Notes: a model not told the origin generated them from the letters alone. A stretch of 64,000 bases of DNA from Flavobacterium sp. CG_23.5 (GCF_017875765.1 NZ_JAGGNA010000001.1:124001-188000), one strand, 5' to 3'; shown: positions 28,714 to 38,597, counted from the first letter of the stretch. Translations and numbers: made by a program.

Positions 28714-30144
28714 TTAGGGCTTTTGTTTTGATACAAAAATAGAAGTTTTGTAATTGCTTTGGGTTAAAATCAATTGGTCTTTATATTTTTTTGGAATGTC
28801 TACCACTTTTTTGGTGGAAATAACAAAAAATATTTTTTTGTTACTAATTAAAACGGAGTCTAGTTCGTTAAATGTTTTCAATGTTTGCGCTTTTCCATTT
28901 GAATAAAACTGTCCTGAGTAATTCTTGCTTTCCCAATAATATAAAGGAGTTTCCTTATTTGCTGTTGTGATTTTCAGGTTTTCCAAAAGGTATTTATCGG
29001 AATTAATATAATTATCCACTTTTCCAGTTGCAAATAAGCCAATATAAGCGATGAATACAATAAGTGGAAAAATCAATGAAATCCGAATGGCTACTTTTTT
29101 GTTTTTATACTCTGGCCACCAATACACCATCAAAAACATAATGGGTATCGTTACCGGAAGGATATAAGTATGAAGAATATTTCTCGAAATTGTGAAGAAA
29201 ATTGGTGTCCAAAACAGCCATAAAACCAAAAAGGAAACCCATTTGTTTTTAAATATTGTTTGTCTGTTTTTCCATAATTTGAATAATACAATCTGTATCC
29301 ATGGAAAAGCAAAGGCAATTAGGAACAACCAAATCATTCCGAGAGGCACTGATTTTGGATTTCCATACAAATCTCCTTTCCATCCAGATTCCACAAAACG
29401 CTTGTAATGTTCCCCAACAATAAAGTAATCAAGAAAACCTGGCGTTTGTTGTTCTGCAAAATAATACCAAGGAATTGCGATTATCGCTGATATTAAAATG
29501 CCCAGCACAATAGAAAATTTAGAAAATAAATCCTTAAATCTATTTTTGTCAAGACAGCACCATAAAAAAAGCGGTGGGAATGTCAATACAATTATTAACG
29601 GTCCTTTTGCCAATAGACCTAAACCTAAAGCAACAAAAAAGATATAATTCCAAAATGTTTTTCCCGCACTATTCATTGTTTTCCAAAAAGAAAGCATCAT
29701 CAGTGTAATACAAAAACCCAAAGCTGTATCTGTCGAAACAACTCCGGTATGAATTAAAAATTCAGGCATTGTCAATAAAATAAAACCTGGTAGATAAAAA
29801 GAGACGCCGCTTTTTTTAGCGATTCGTCCGGTTAGTATTATTAGTAAAAGGTTTAAAATAAAAGAAGGCAATCTTGAAGCAAATTCATTGATGCCGAAAA
29901 CAGCAAAGCTGACCGCGGACATCCAAGTTGATAATGGTGGCTTTGCCCAAAATGGAACACCGTAATCAATTTGTAAAACCACCCATTGATTTGTTTCCCA
30001 CATTATTCGTGCTATTTCGGCATAACGAGCTTCGGTTTTGTCTAATAACGGAACGGTCGCTGTCAGTAATAATCGAAATAGGATGAGAATAATTACAGAA
30101 ATATAAAGGATATAGGAATTGTTTTTAAATTTATCTGCAAGCAT
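28714..30144 (-). CDS. GT39/GT83-type (ArnT-like) membrane glycosyltransferase
   Basis: 476 aa with about 11-12 TM segments. The first periplasmic loop has DKTEARYAEIARIMWETNQW, the acidic signature of polyprenyl-phosphate-sugar-dependent transferases such as ArnT, followed by AKPPLSTWMSAVSF. The short C-terminal periplasmic part contains a YWESKNYSGQFY stretch. It would transfer a sugar from an undecaprenyl-phosphate donor to an acceptor on the outer face of the inner membrane, possibly lipid A. It starts 3 bp after the GT2 gene, whose product probably makes the donor. Confidence 0.88.
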   Translation of the reverse strand: MLADKFKNNSYILYISVIILILFRLLLTATVPLLDKTEARYAEIARIMWETNQWVVLQIDYGVPFWAKPPLSTWMSAVSFAVFGINEFASRLPSFILNLLLIILTGRIAKKSGVSFYLPGFILLTMPEFLIHTGVVSTDTALGFCITLMMLSFWKTMNSAGKTFWNYIFFVALGLGLLAKGPLIIVLTFPPLFLWCCLDKNRFKDLFSKFSIVLGILISAIIAIPWYYFAEQQTPGFLDYFIVGEHYKRFVESGWKGDLYGNPKSVPLGMIWLFLIAFAFPWIQIVLFKLWKNRQTIFKNKWVSFLVLWLFWTPIFFTISRNILHTYILPVTIPIMFLMVYWWPEYKNKKVAIRISLIFPLIVFIAYIGLFATGKVDNYINSDKYLLENLKITTANKETPLYYWESKNYSGQFYSNGKAQTLKTFNELDSVLISNKKIFFVISTKKVVDIPKKYKDQLILTQSNYKTSIFVSKQKP

Positions 30145-30147
30145 TGT

Positions 30148-30918
30148 CTATAGGTTTTGGTTAGAGGGATTGTGTAATAGTCTTTTATATTTTTTATTGA
30201 TTTGGTACAAATCAGTCCAAAGTGTAAAAAAGTAGGTTGCTTTCACTTTCGAATTTCCTTTTTCGATCCATAATTTTAATGGAACTTCATACATTTTTTG
30301 GATTGCTTTTTCTTTGCCATAAATAAGCATCATCCTGAAGAATAATTCAACATCAAAAAGCCATTTTGAAAGGAATTCTTTTTCGAATAAAAGCTTGGAA
30401 ACGTCTTTTGTGAAAACCTTACAACCGCATTGTGTATCGTACACTTTTAAGTCCAATACCTGTGAAATAAAAGTAGCTATAACTCTACCTATCAAAAATC
30501 GACTATTTTCACGCTCAATTGTGGATCCAATTTTTCTTATTCGGGAACCAAAGCAAAATACTACTTCCTCCCGCAAATAGGCTTTAAGTTCCATGAATTC
30601 TTCAAGTGAGGTCGCTAAATCAGCATCTAGATACCCAATGAATTGGTAGTTAAAATTTTGGTTGCAATAATTAATACCGGTTCTAACTGCTTCCGCCTTT
30701 CCTGAATTTTTCAGCAACGAAACAATATGAACCTGACCCGAATGTTTTTCCTGTAAGAGAGTGAGCTCTTGTAGTGTTTTGTCAGTAGAACCATCATTCA
30801 CAAAACAAATAATTGCCTCAGGTATAGTATCAAGAAACCTAGAATATTCCTTGGATAAAAGGCCTTTTTCTTCATTATAGCAGGGAATAACTATATAAGT
30901 AGTAGGTATTTCGAGCAT
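30148..30918 (-). CDS. GT2 polyprenyl-phosphate glycosyltransferase (DPM1/ArnC-like)
   Basis: 256 aa, soluble, without the C-terminal TM pair of ArnC. GT-A motifs are YIVIPCYNEEKG, ICFVNDGSTDKT and GYLDADLATSLEE (metal-binding DxD), with CGCKVFTKDVSKLLFEKEFLSKWLFDVELFFRM downstream, typical of DPM1-like enzymes. It predicts synthesis of a lipid-phosphate sugar for the ArnT-like partner 3 bp downstream. A perfect TATATTTG -7 box (minus strand 30943-30950) precedes the gene and could drive the GT2-GT39-RluA operon. Confidence 0.92.
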   Translation of the reverse strand: MLEIPTTYIVIPCYNEEKGLLSKEYSRFLDTIPEAIICFVNDGSTDKTLQELTLLQEKHSGQVHIVSLLKNSGKAEAVRTGINYCNQNFNYQFIGYLDADLATSLEEFMELKAYLREEVVFCFGSRIRKIGSTIERENSRFLIGRVIATFISQVLDLKVYDTQCGCKVFTKDVSKLLFEKEFLSKWLFDVELFFRMMLIYGKEKAIQKMYEVPLKLWIEKGNSKVKATYFFTLWTDLYQINKKYKRLLHNPSNQNL

Positions 30919-30942
30919 AATGGGTTTGTATTTATTTTAAGA

Positions 30943-30950
30943 CAAATATA
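30943..30950 (-). promoter_or_regulatory. -7 promoter box for the GT2 operon
   Basis: TATATTTG on the minus strand matches TAnnTTTG exactly, 25 bp upstream of the GT2 ATG. Confidence 0.55.
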
Positions 30951-30983
30951 GGCATTGGTTCTTTAAGTTACTTTAATAAATGG

Positions 30984-31802
30984 TTAATACTGTTCATTAG
31001 CATTTGGGAAATCACTTGATTTCACATCAGCAACATACTGACCAATTGCAGTCGTCATTCCTTCGTATAGATTCATATAGCGTCTCAAGAAACGAGGACT
31101 AAACTCATTATTCATTCCTAACATATCATGGATTACAAGAACCTGACCGTCAACACCGCCACCAGCTCCAATTCCAATCACTGGAATCGAAATGCTTTGA
31201 GCCACTTTTTCGGCTAAATGGGCCGGGATTTTTTCAAGAACTAAGGCAAAACATCCCAGTTTTTCAAGCAATTTAGCGTCTTCCATTAGTTTGTCAGCTT
31301 CCTCATCTTCTTTGGCACGAACGGTATAGGTTCCAAATTTATAAATGGATTGTGGGGTTAAACCCAAATGTCCCATAACTGGAATTCCTGCATTTAGAAT
31401 TTTTTTGATTGACTCTTTTATTTCTTTTCCACCTTCCAGTTTCACCGCATGTCCGCCGCTTTCTTTCATAATTCTAATAGCGGAACGCAAGGCTTCTTTC
31501 GGGTCTGACTGATAACTTCCAAAAGGTAAATCAACTACAACCAAAGCTCTTTCGATTGCTCTAACTACTGAAGAAGCATGATAAATCATCTGATCTAGAG
31601 TGATAGGTAGAGTCGTTTCGTGACCTGCCATAACATTAGATGCAGAATCGCCCACAAGAATCACATCGATTCCAGCAGTATCAACGATTTTTGCCATGGT
31701 ATAATCATAAGCAGTAAGCATAGAGATTTTTTCACCATTGGCTTTCATTTCAATCAGTGACTTGGTGGTAATTCTTTTGTAATCTTTTTTTGCGACAGAC
31801 AT
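30984..31802 (-). CDS. panB: 3-methyl-2-oxobutanoate hydroxymethyltransferase
   Basis: 272 aa from the ATG giving [16 protein letters not shown]; an upstream in-frame ATG (31868) would add 22 residues that do not look like PanB. Family signatures: [98 protein letters not shown]. It transfers a hydroxymethyl group from methylene-tetrahydrofolate to ketoisovalerate, making ketopantoate for pantothenate/CoA. It lies 65 bp upstream of the GT2 gene on the same strand; a separate promoter there suggests it is not strictly co-transcribed. Confidence 0.97.
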   Translation of the reverse strand: MSVAKKDYKRITTKSLIEMKANGEKISMLTAYDYTMAKIVDTAGIDVILVGDSASNVMAGHETTLPITLDQMIYHASSVVRAIERALVVVDLPFGSYQSDPKEALRSAIRIMKESGGHAVKLEGGKEIKESIKKILNAGIPVMGHLGLTPQSIYKFGTYTVRAKEDEEADKLMEDAKLLEKLGCFALVLEKIPAHLAEKVAQSISIPVIGIGAGGGVDGQVLVIHDMLGMNNEFSPRFLRRYMNLYEGMTTAIGQYVADVKSSDFPNANEQY

Positions 31803-32353
31803 AGTTCTATTTTTATGAGTTGTAAAAGTAGTAAAACAAATTCTTATGAAACAATAATTACAAGCCATAATTAGACTCTCAAATTTCTAAATTATCTTTA
31901 GAAGTCCTAAATCTTTATAAAATCTTTATATTTTGCGCATTTAAAATTATAAAAAACTTACTACATATCCTTTAACTTTAAACTTATAAATCCCAGCAAT
32001 CGGAAGCAAATTAAAGGTCAATTTCTGTCTAAATTACAGGAGGTAATTGCAATTGTGATACTTCATTTACCGATAATTTGCAATAATAGAAGATAGTTGC
32101 GTTTTTTTTTAATAAGAGTATTTAAAATACGTCTGTTTTATTTTTCGGCCGTAATTTGTGCTATTATAATTGATCTCTATTTTTTGTAAATTCCTAAAAT
32201 TTACAACATCAAATCGAAGGTATCTTGAGCCCCGCACTATTTAGGTTGTTAAAAAAATGTTGTTGAAATTGAAGAAGTTGCTTTTGTACACCAACCAATC
32301 GCAAAATTAGAATTGGAAAGAAAAGTAAAGTAAATAATGGAACAATATTCCAT
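31803..32353. other. Intergenic region, possible decayed gene near its right end
   Basis: About 550 bp with no intact gene. Near 32263-32337 a plus-strand open segment reads VVEIEEVAFVHQPIAKLELE and then RKVK-stop. It sits 20 bp before a terminator and could be the 3' end of a degraded gene, but I cannot name it. The rest is AT-rich with stops in all frames. Confidence 0.4.
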
Positions 32354-32391
32354 AAAAAAAGGATTCGGTGTAAGTCGAATCCTTTTTTTCT
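32354..32391. terminator. Bidirectional terminator downstream of the GH3 gene
   Basis: AAAAAAAGGATTCG / CGAATCCTTTTTTT stem with a ~9-nt loop and T-runs on both strands, about 20 bp past the stop of the minus-strand beta-glucosidase. Confidence 0.85.
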
Positions 32392-32409
32392 TATTAAAAA
32401 AAACAGTAA

Positions 32410-34875
32410 TTAGTTTTTCAAATCTGTAAATTTTAAATCAAGAGCAAAGGCAGGGTTTGTTTTCTCTACAATTTTTTCATTTGCTAGAGAAAATTCGGCT
32501 GTTTTTCTGATGTCTAATGATGAGGCGCCAATTAGAACTTTGTATTTTCCAGCTTCAGCAATCCAAGCATTTTTATTTGGAACAAATGAAGCTAGATCTT
32601 TTATATTTAATGTTAAAACTATGGTTTGACTTTCTCCAGGTTGCAATAAATTGGTTTTACCAAATGCCTTTAATTCTTCTTTTGGTTTGTCAATTGATTT
32701 TGATGGAGCTGAAAGGTATAATTCAACTACTTCTTTACCTGCTGTTTTACCTGTATTTTTAATAGTTACAGAAACCGTCATTTTGTTTGTAAATGAAACT
32801 GCACCTAATGTAAGATTAGAATAATCAAATGTTGTATATGATAATCCGTAACCAAATTCATAAGCTGGTTTTACATTAAAAGTATTGAAATAACGGTAGC
32901 CAACATAGACGCCTTCTTCATAATTTACGCTCGTTGGATTTTCTGCGGGTGTGCCAATCCAGTTTTTGGCAGATGGAGTGTCTTCATATTTTACTGGGAA
33001 AGTCATCGTTAATTTTCCTGAAGGGGTTACTTTTCCTAAAAAAACATCAGCAACAGAATTTCCACCTTCTTGACCGGGTTGCCAAGGCAAAAGAATAGCA
33101 TCTACTTTTTCTCTCCAACTGGCTGTTTCAATTACACCGCCAATATTTAAAATCACAACTACTTTTTTTCCTTTTGCATGAAAAGCTTCAGCAACATTGT
33201 TGATTAAAGTAACCTCATCCGGAGCCAAATTAAAATCGGAATCTTCATTCCTATCAGCTGCTTCACCAGCATTTCTTCCAATGGTAATCAAAGCAAGTTC
33301 TGATGAATTCGCTTTCTTGGAAATAATTTCTGTATTCAATTCTAATTCAGGAATTCTTTTTGGGGTTGCCAATAATCCGCCTTCTTTCTCGCGACGAGCC
33401 ATTTCTTTCGCATTTAGGTCGGCAGTATAGGGTTTATACAATCCTTCTAATTCTGTATCGATTGAAAAACCTGAATTGGTAAGTCCGTCAATTAGTGAAA
33501 CAGAATAAGCTTCGTTTACATCGCCACTGCCCGTTCCACCGGAAATAAAATCGTAAGATGTATTTCCGAAGACGGCCAAAGGAGATGATTTTGAAGTAAA
33601 AGGTAAAACATTATTATTTTTCAATAAAATTATTCCTTCAGCCGCAGCTTGTCTGGTAACGTCAGCATTTTCTTTTAAGTTGGGTTTATCAGAATATTTA
33701 TACTTGTTCATTGCAGGGGATTTCATAACCAATTCCAGTACTCTTCTTAGATTGATATTAATAACCTCTTTTGATAATTTTCCGTTTTTAATATTTTTTA
33801 AAATACTTTGTTGTTGAGCATAAAGTCCGGGCATCAATAAATCGTTTCCAGCGGAAAGTTGTTTTACTACATCACTTACCGCATCTTTTTTAAATGCCGA
33901 CATGAAGTCGTTATAACCACCAAACCAGTCTGACATAACCAGTCCTTTAAAACCCCATTCTTTACGAAGAACCGTAGTCAATAAATCTTTTCTGGCAGAA
34001 GTATAAGTGCCGTTTACTAAATTATAGGATGACATTATGGTCCAAGGATTAGCTTCTTTTACAGTAATTTCAAAACCTCTTAAATAAATTTCACGCATGG
34101 CTCTTTCGCTTACATGAGCGTTTATGCCCATACGGTTTCTCTCTTGATTATTAGCTGCGAAGTGTTTGATAGAAGTTCCAACACCATTTGATTGAACTCC
34201 ATTTACCATTGCAGCAGCAATTTTACCAGCAATTAAAGGATCCTCTGAGTAGTATTCAAAATTTCTACCACATAATGGATTTCTGTGAATATTCATTCCA
34301 GGGCCTAATAAAACATCAATTCCGTATTCCTTAACTTCATTACCCATCGCTTTTCCCACATTGTAAATAAGCTTTTCATTCCACGTGGAAGCTAAAGCAG
34401 TACCAACAGGAAAAGCCGTCGCATAATAAGTATTGCTGTAATTGTCTCTTACTGGTTTAATACGAACTCCTGCCGGACCATCAGAAACTACAATTGCAGG
34501 AATTCCTAATCTTTTTATTTCATAAGTTCCACCTGCAGCTCCGGGTACTTTTCCTTGATAACCGCCAAGAATAGGTCTACAAGTGACTGTGTCAAAACCT
34601 GGCATTCCTGTTCCTATTAACATACTAGCTTTTTCTTCATCAGTCATTTTATTGATTAAATCTTGGATTCGATCTTCCATAGAAAGCCGATAATCTTCGT
34701 ATTTATCCAGTTTTCCATTATTATTGAAATCGGTGAAAGTGAATCCGTTTACGGTAATAGTTGGGTCTTTTTCAATCTTGCCATTTCCTGATTTTGTATT
34801 CCAAGAAATTCCTGAAAAAACTAATAAAGAAAGCAGCGAAATCTTTGTGATTTTCTGGATAGAATTGTTTTTCAT
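32410..34875 (-). CDS. Secreted GH3 beta-glucosidase (BglX-like)
   Basis: 821 aa with an N-terminal hydrophobic export signal. Near residue 45 is DFNNNGKLDKYEDYRL, an EF-hand-like calcium loop often seen before GH3 modules. The GH3 N-domain has KHFAANNQERNRMGINAHVSE and the nucleophile region GLVMSDWFGGYNDF (Asp ~316). The C-domain has VFGNTSYDFISGGTGSGDVNE and GRNAGEAADRNEDSDFNL (acid/base area). A FnIII-like tail starts near YEFGYGLSYTTFDYSNL. It hydrolyses terminal beta-D-glucosides or related sugars outside the cytoplasm. It is divergent from a Nudix-type sugar regulator, with a perfect palindrome between, suggesting substrate-responsive control. Confidence 0.94.
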   Translation of the reverse strand: MKNNSIQKITKISLLSLLVFSGISWNTKSGNGKIEKDPTITVNGFTFTDFNNNGKLDKYEDYRLSMEDRIQDLINKMTDEEKASMLIGTGMPGFDTVTCRPILGGYQGKVPGAAGGTYEIKRLGIPAIVVSDGPAGVRIKPVRDNYSNTYYATAFPVGTALASTWNEKLIYNVGKAMGNEVKEYGIDVLLGPGMNIHRNPLCGRNFEYYSEDPLIAGKIAAAMVNGVQSNGVGTSIKHFAANNQERNRMGINAHVSERAMREIYLRGFEITVKEANPWTIMSSYNLVNGTYTSARKDLLTTVLRKEWGFKGLVMSDWFGGYNDFMSAFKKDAVSDVVKQLSAGNDLLMPGLYAQQQSILKNIKNGKLSKEVININLRRVLELVMKSPAMNKYKYSDKPNLKENADVTRQAAAEGIILLKNNNVLPFTSKSSPLAVFGNTSYDFISGGTGSGDVNEAYSVSLIDGLTNSGFSIDTELEGLYKPYTADLNAKEMARREKEGGLLATPKRIPELELNTEIISKKANSSELALITIGRNAGEAADRNEDSDFNLAPDEVTLINNVAEAFHAKGKKVVVILNIGGVIETASWREKVDAILLPWQPGQEGGNSVADVFLGKVTPSGKLTMTFPVKYEDTPSAKNWIGTPAENPTSVNYEEGVYVGYRYFNTFNVKPAYEFGYGLSYTTFDYSNLTLGAVSFTNKMTVSVTIKNTGKTAGKEVVELYLSAPSKSIDKPKEELKAFGKTNLLQPGESQTIVLTLNIKDLASFVPNKNAWIAEAGKYKVLIGASSLDIRKTAEFSLANEKIVEKTNPAFALDLKFTDLKN

Positions 34876-34905
34876 AAAGTTAGATTTAGTTTTTTGGTTA
34901 TTTTC

Positions 34906-34926
34906 ATTGCTTCATTATGAAGCAAT
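34906..34926. promoter_or_regulatory. Perfect 21-bp palindrome, putative operator for the Nudix regulator
   Basis: ATTGCTTCAT-T-ATGAAGCAAT, two perfect 10-bp arms around one central base. It sits 30 bp upstream of the GH3 ATG in the divergent region. Size and position fit a dimeric repressor or activator site; a role as an RNA hairpin cannot be excluded. Confidence 0.6.
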
Positions 34927-35013
34927 ATTAATTATTATTTTTAATATTTGCAAAAAAAATATCTTTAATACTGTTTTATATAATTAGTAAAGTGATAGTT
35001 AAAATCAAATTAG

Positions 35014-35021
35014 TAGATTTG
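35014..35021 (+). promoter_or_regulatory. -7 promoter box for the Nudix regulator gene
   Basis: TAGATTTG matches TAnnTTTG, 16 bp before the ATG, implying a very short 5' leader. Confidence 0.5.
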
Positions 35022-35037
35022 ACAACAATTTAAAGCA

Positions 35038-35784
35038 ATGGAATTAAAAAAAATATTGGAAGAAAAATCAGAAGAATCTTGGGCAAATTATCTACCAAAT
35101 CTTTCTATTGACTGCGTTATATTTGGTTTTCATGATGCCTCTTTAAAAGTTTTGGTTTTACAAATGAAAGAGCAAAACCTTTGGGCGCTTCCCGGTGGAT
35201 ATATTTTAAAACAAGAAAATATAAACGAAGCTGCCAAAAGAATTTTGAAACAGCGTACAGGTGCCGAAAATATATACCTACAACAATTCAGGGTTTTTGG
35301 AGATTTGAATCGTTCCGAAGTATTTTTTGATGATTCCGAGGATACACTTTGGAACAAACAACGTTTTATTTCCATTGGGTTTTATGCTTTGGTCGATTAT
35401 TCTAAGGTGAATCTAATTGTAGACGAACTTTCGGACGCTTGCGAGTGGAGATCAATTGATGAACTGCCTGACTTTATGATGGATCATCGTGCCATTTTCG
35501 ATAAAGCACTAATCAAACTTCGCAAGCAGTTAAATGACAAACCGATTGGGTACAATCTGCTTTCGGAAAAATTTACCATGCCCGAACTTCAAAAATTGTA
35601 TGAAATTATTTTGGGGCAAAAATTAAATCGAGGTAATTTTTATCGAAAAATGTTGCGTTACGATATTCTTATAAAACTGGATGAAAGAAGAAAAGGCGGT
35701 GCGCACAAAGCGCCGGATTTATATCAATTTGATTTGGATAAATATGGAAAAGCATTGAAAGAAGGACTAAACAGCGGCTGGTAA
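35038..35784 (+). CDS. Nudix-domain transcriptional regulator (NrtR/AraR-like)
   Basis: 248 aa. The N-terminal ~150 residues are a Nudix fold (SIDCVIFGFHDASLKVLVLQMKEQNLWALPGGYIL). The Nudix box is degenerate: the normal RExxEExG glutamates are replaced (AAKRILKQRTGAE), so hydrolysis is unlikely and a ligand-sensing role is inferred. The C-terminal ~90 residues (LLSEKFTMPELQKLYEIILGQKLNRGNFYRKMLR) form the winged-helix typical of NrtR/AraR-type Bacteroidota regulators. The ligand is probably a sugar or phosphosugar, given divergence from a GH3 beta-glucosidase gene. Confidence 0.88.
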   Translation: MELKKILEEKSEESWANYLPNLSIDCVIFGFHDASLKVLVLQMKEQNLWALPGGYILKQENINEAAKRILKQRTGAENIYLQQFRVFGDLNRSEVFFDDSEDTLWNKQRFISIGFYALVDYSKVNLIVDELSDACEWRSIDELPDFMMDHRAIFDKALIKLRKQLNDKPIGYNLLSEKFTMPELQKLYEIILGQKLNRGNFYRKMLRYDILIKLDERRKGGAHKAPDLYQFDLDKYGKALKEGLNSGW

Positions 35785-35848
35785 AAACAAATAAACCAAT
35801 TATTTTTATTGAATTTATTTTCATTAAAATCAATGCCCCCGTTTTATT

Positions 35849-35887
35849 AAATGAAAAAAAGAAGCTCAAGTGCTTCTTTTTTCATTT
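35849..35887. terminator. Bidirectional terminator between convergent genes
   Basis: ATGAAAAAAAGAAGC / GCTTCTTTTTTCAT with a 5-6-nt loop and T-runs on both strands, between the Nudix regulator (+) and the GT9 gene (-). Confidence 0.85.
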
Positions 35888-35939
35888 AAACTTATTTTGA
35901 AGTAAATGGTTTAATTTTAGTAATTAAATTTTTATCAAA

Positions 35940-36989
35940 TCATTTTTTTTTAAGAATTCCATCTACTACTTTGATATAATCATCAATAGAGTTGGTATTC
36001 GTATTTATGGCGACACTATTGTTGTCGTAAGGCGCATACATGTTTATGTTATCGCGGGAAAATAGTCCAACAGTAGGCGTTTGTGCTGAACTTGCCAAAT
36101 GCATGATTCCACTATCGGCACCAATAAATACTTTGGTATTTGAAATTAATGAAGCGATTTCTCGAACATCTTTACTATAAAAGGTAGGTGCTTTAAATCC
36201 TATTTGCGAAACGTTTTCGACAGGTAAAACTTCAATAATGTTATAGTCAGGGTATTCCTTTTTTAATCGTTCATAAAATGGTTCCCACCACGATTCTGAA
36301 TAGCATTTGTCGCCAGTTGCGAAGGTAAATATGCAAATAGTTTTTTTGTCGTTTTTAATTATGCTTTGCAGTACTTTTTGACCTTCGGTGATTTCAGAAG
36401 CACTTAACAATAGGTTTAATGAAGGCACTGGATTGTCATTTTCCTTAAATCCAAGTTTGGTTAAATAATGTCTGAAGTTATAGACAGGATATTTAGCAAT
36501 ATGTTCGTAATCCTGATATTTCGATTTAATATCATCAACATCATCCCCAAAAAATTTGAACTTTGAATTCACAAATTGCGCAGAAAGCCTTCCAGAAGAA
36601 GAGTTTTCAACTACATTAATAACAATATCATAAGGGTGTTTTTTTAAGGATAACCAACCTTTAAAATATTTTACTAACTCTTTAAAAGGTTTTCTTGGGA
36701 GCTGGATTATTCGCTTGACGTTTTTATAATTTTTAAATACAATTGCCGCCAAGCCTCCATTTACGAATAAATCAATTTCACATTGTGGAAAAGTTGCAAT
36801 GACTTCTTGAACAAGCGGAGTAATTAATAACTGGTTTCCTAACCTAGGATTTGGTCTGCAAATTAGGATCTTTTTAATCTCTACTTTAGTTAAATCTGTA
36901 TCTGGATTAAAATGGGAAGTTCCAATGTTTTTAGTTAAACGGTGCATTAGAGTTCTTCTGAATGCATTGATTTCACTTTTTATATTCAT
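35940..36989 (-). CDS. Glycosyltransferase family 9 (heptosyltransferase-like)
   Basis: 349 aa GT-B enzyme. The N-domain has KKILICRPNPRLGNQLLITPLVQEVIATFPQCEIDLFV (the RxxxxGD region reads RLGNQLL). The C-domain has EIASLISNTKVFIGADSGIMHLASSAQTPTVGLFS, the GT9 donor-binding signature. It likely adds a heptose or related sugar to LPS core at the cytoplasmic face. No other LPS genes are adjacent. Confidence 0.9.
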   Translation of the reverse strand: MNIKSEINAFRRTLMHRLTKNIGTSHFNPDTDLTKVEIKKILICRPNPRLGNQLLITPLVQEVIATFPQCEIDLFVNGGLAAIVFKNYKNVKRIIQLPRKPFKELVKYFKGWLSLKKHPYDIVINVVENSSSGRLSAQFVNSKFKFFGDDVDDIKSKYQDYEHIAKYPVYNFRHYLTKLGFKENDNPVPSLNLLLSASEITEGQKVLQSIIKNDKKTICIFTFATGDKCYSESWWEPFYERLKKEYPDYNIIEVLPVENVSQIGFKAPTFYSKDVREIASLISNTKVFIGADSGIMHLASSAQTPTVGLFSRDNINMYAPYDNNSVAINTNTNSIDDYIKVVDGILKKK

Positions 36990-37233
36990 GCTTTTGATAA
37001 AATTATTTTATGTGTAATGAAAAACTACATCTAATTTTTATTTTAATATTTCTTTTTTCTAAAGAATAATCGTCAAAGAAACGACTTTTTTTATACAATT
37101 CAGAATGAAAATTTTCCTCAAAACAAATAAAACAGACTAGCTGCAATCCTCTAAAGTAGTTTATTGGCATATCTTTTGTATTACAAAAATTGGTAGTTTA
37201 CATATCTAACAATTTAAAAAAGAATCAAAAAGT

Positions 37234-37608
37234 ATGAAATATTTTATTTTAACGCTCCTGCTATCCGGTAGCTTGTATTCTCAAGAACATGTATTTAATG
37301 TGCAACGGTATTGTGTAGACGAACTTCCTTTTAAAACCGGAGAATGTGATATTTCAGGAAATGAGTATTCTTTTGTGTTCTTGGATACTCAAAAAAACGA
37401 TGTTGTATTCTTTTTTACTGACATGAAATTGAAATATAAAATAGTGGACTCTTCAGTGTATTCTCCAGATCCAAATTATATGCTTTATATCTTAGAGAAT
37501 GAGAAAGGGCAGGTGGAGATGAAAGTAAACAAGCAGAATACCAAAATGGAATTCTTATATCCAAATAATCATATTTATTTGATGGTAGGTAAATCTACTA
37601 AATTGTAA
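37234..37608 (+). CDS. Small secreted protein, unknown function
   Basis: 124 aa with a signal peptide ending near SLYSQ. The mature chain is beta-rich and has one cysteine pair (YC...GEC). No family was recognised. It is preceded by an AT-rich promoter region and followed by ~210 bp without a gene. Codon pattern and export signal support a real gene. Confidence 0.65.
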   Translation: MKYFILTLLLSGSLYSQEHVFNVQRYCVDELPFKTGECDISGNEYSFVFLDTQKNDVVFFFTDMKLKYKIVDSSVYSPDPNYMLYILENEKGQVEMKVNKQNTKMEFLYPNNHIYLMVGKSTKL

Positions 37609-37819
37609 GGCAAGCTTGTGTTTATTAAATGTCGCGTTTTAATTTGCAAGTTAGCAATTGGCCTTTTTTACACCCTTTCGGTTCGAATCATCTAAATTTG
37701 GTTAGATTTGTAAAAGTGGAAGATGGTTATGACTCACGCAAATACTACTTTATTTTCGGAATATAAGTACATCTACACTCATTTTCCAAGCTTAAAAGTG
37801 TTAATCTAATTTTTTTAAT

Positions 37820-38371
37820 ATGACATCCAAAAAGACAAATTTTTTAAAATTCGCAAAAATAATTGGTTTATCACTAACTGTTTCCTGCGTGGCGTATGGT
37901 TCGCTTAGAGGAGCGAAGGAGTTTCCTAAAACGAATGAAACCGTATTGAATGACACAATTATAAATCAAATTAAAATTGATGTTTCCTTGAGGGATGATA
38001 TTGTGAATTTTGGAATGGGATTACTAGGGACGCCCTATATTGCGGCTGGCTCCTCCAGGGCTGGGTTTGACTGTTCAGGATTTGTTTATTTTGTTTTTCA
38101 ACATTTTAAAATTCATGTTCCGCGAAGTTCTTCAGAATTTAAAAATTTCGGAAAAGAAATTCCCATTAATCAAGTCCAAAAAGGAGATATTCTAGTGTTC
38201 TTGAGCCCAAGCAGAAATGTTATAGGTCATATAGGTATTGTGACTAATCCAAAAGGAAAGGAAAGTGATTTTATCCACGCATCTTCCAGTCGCGAAATGA
38301 AAGTCATTATTACAAGTTTAAAGAAAGAGGGTTATGCACGTAGATTTGTAAAAGCAGTTCGTGTTTTATAA
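37820..38371 (+). CDS. NlpC/P60 (C40) peptidoglycan peptidase
   Basis: 183 aa with an N-terminal membrane/signal segment (KIIGLSLTVSCVAYGSL). The catalytic core is LLGTPYIAAGSSRAGFDCSGFVYFVFQ (nucleophile Cys ~84), IGHIGIVTN (His ~136) and DFIHASSSREMKVIITSL (third polar/His residue ~152). It has no separate SH3 domain, so it is a minimal enzyme. It is predicted to cleave peptide stems of peptidoglycan in the periplasm. Neighbouring genes give no pathway context. Confidence 0.93.
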   Translation: MTSKKTNFLKFAKIIGLSLTVSCVAYGSLRGAKEFPKTNETVLNDTIINQIKIDVSLRDDIVNFGMGLLGTPYIAAGSSRAGFDCSGFVYFVFQHFKIHVPRSSSEFKNFGKEIPINQVQKGDILVFLSPSRNVIGHIGIVTNPKGKESDFIHASSSREMKVIITSLKKEGYARRFVKAVRVL

Positions 38372-38597
38372 ATTTAGAGAAGCTGGGAAATATCTCTGCG
38401 AATTCCAACTTTGCTTGATAATGAAATATTGGGATAAAATAGAAAAACGGATTGCCTCTAAGATTTTCTCAATCACAAAATGAAATAGGGATTTGCAATT
38501 CTTACCCATTGACAGTTTTATTATAGTTTTCAAAATTATTGTTAGAACTGTTGTTTGTTGCAAAAAAATAAAAAAGTTACGTTCTTTACTTCACAAA

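Noticed and set aside
31803..31868. 22-residue N-terminal extension of PanB
   Set aside because: The extension is Cys/Phe-rich and unlike PanB; the internal ATG gives the normal family length.
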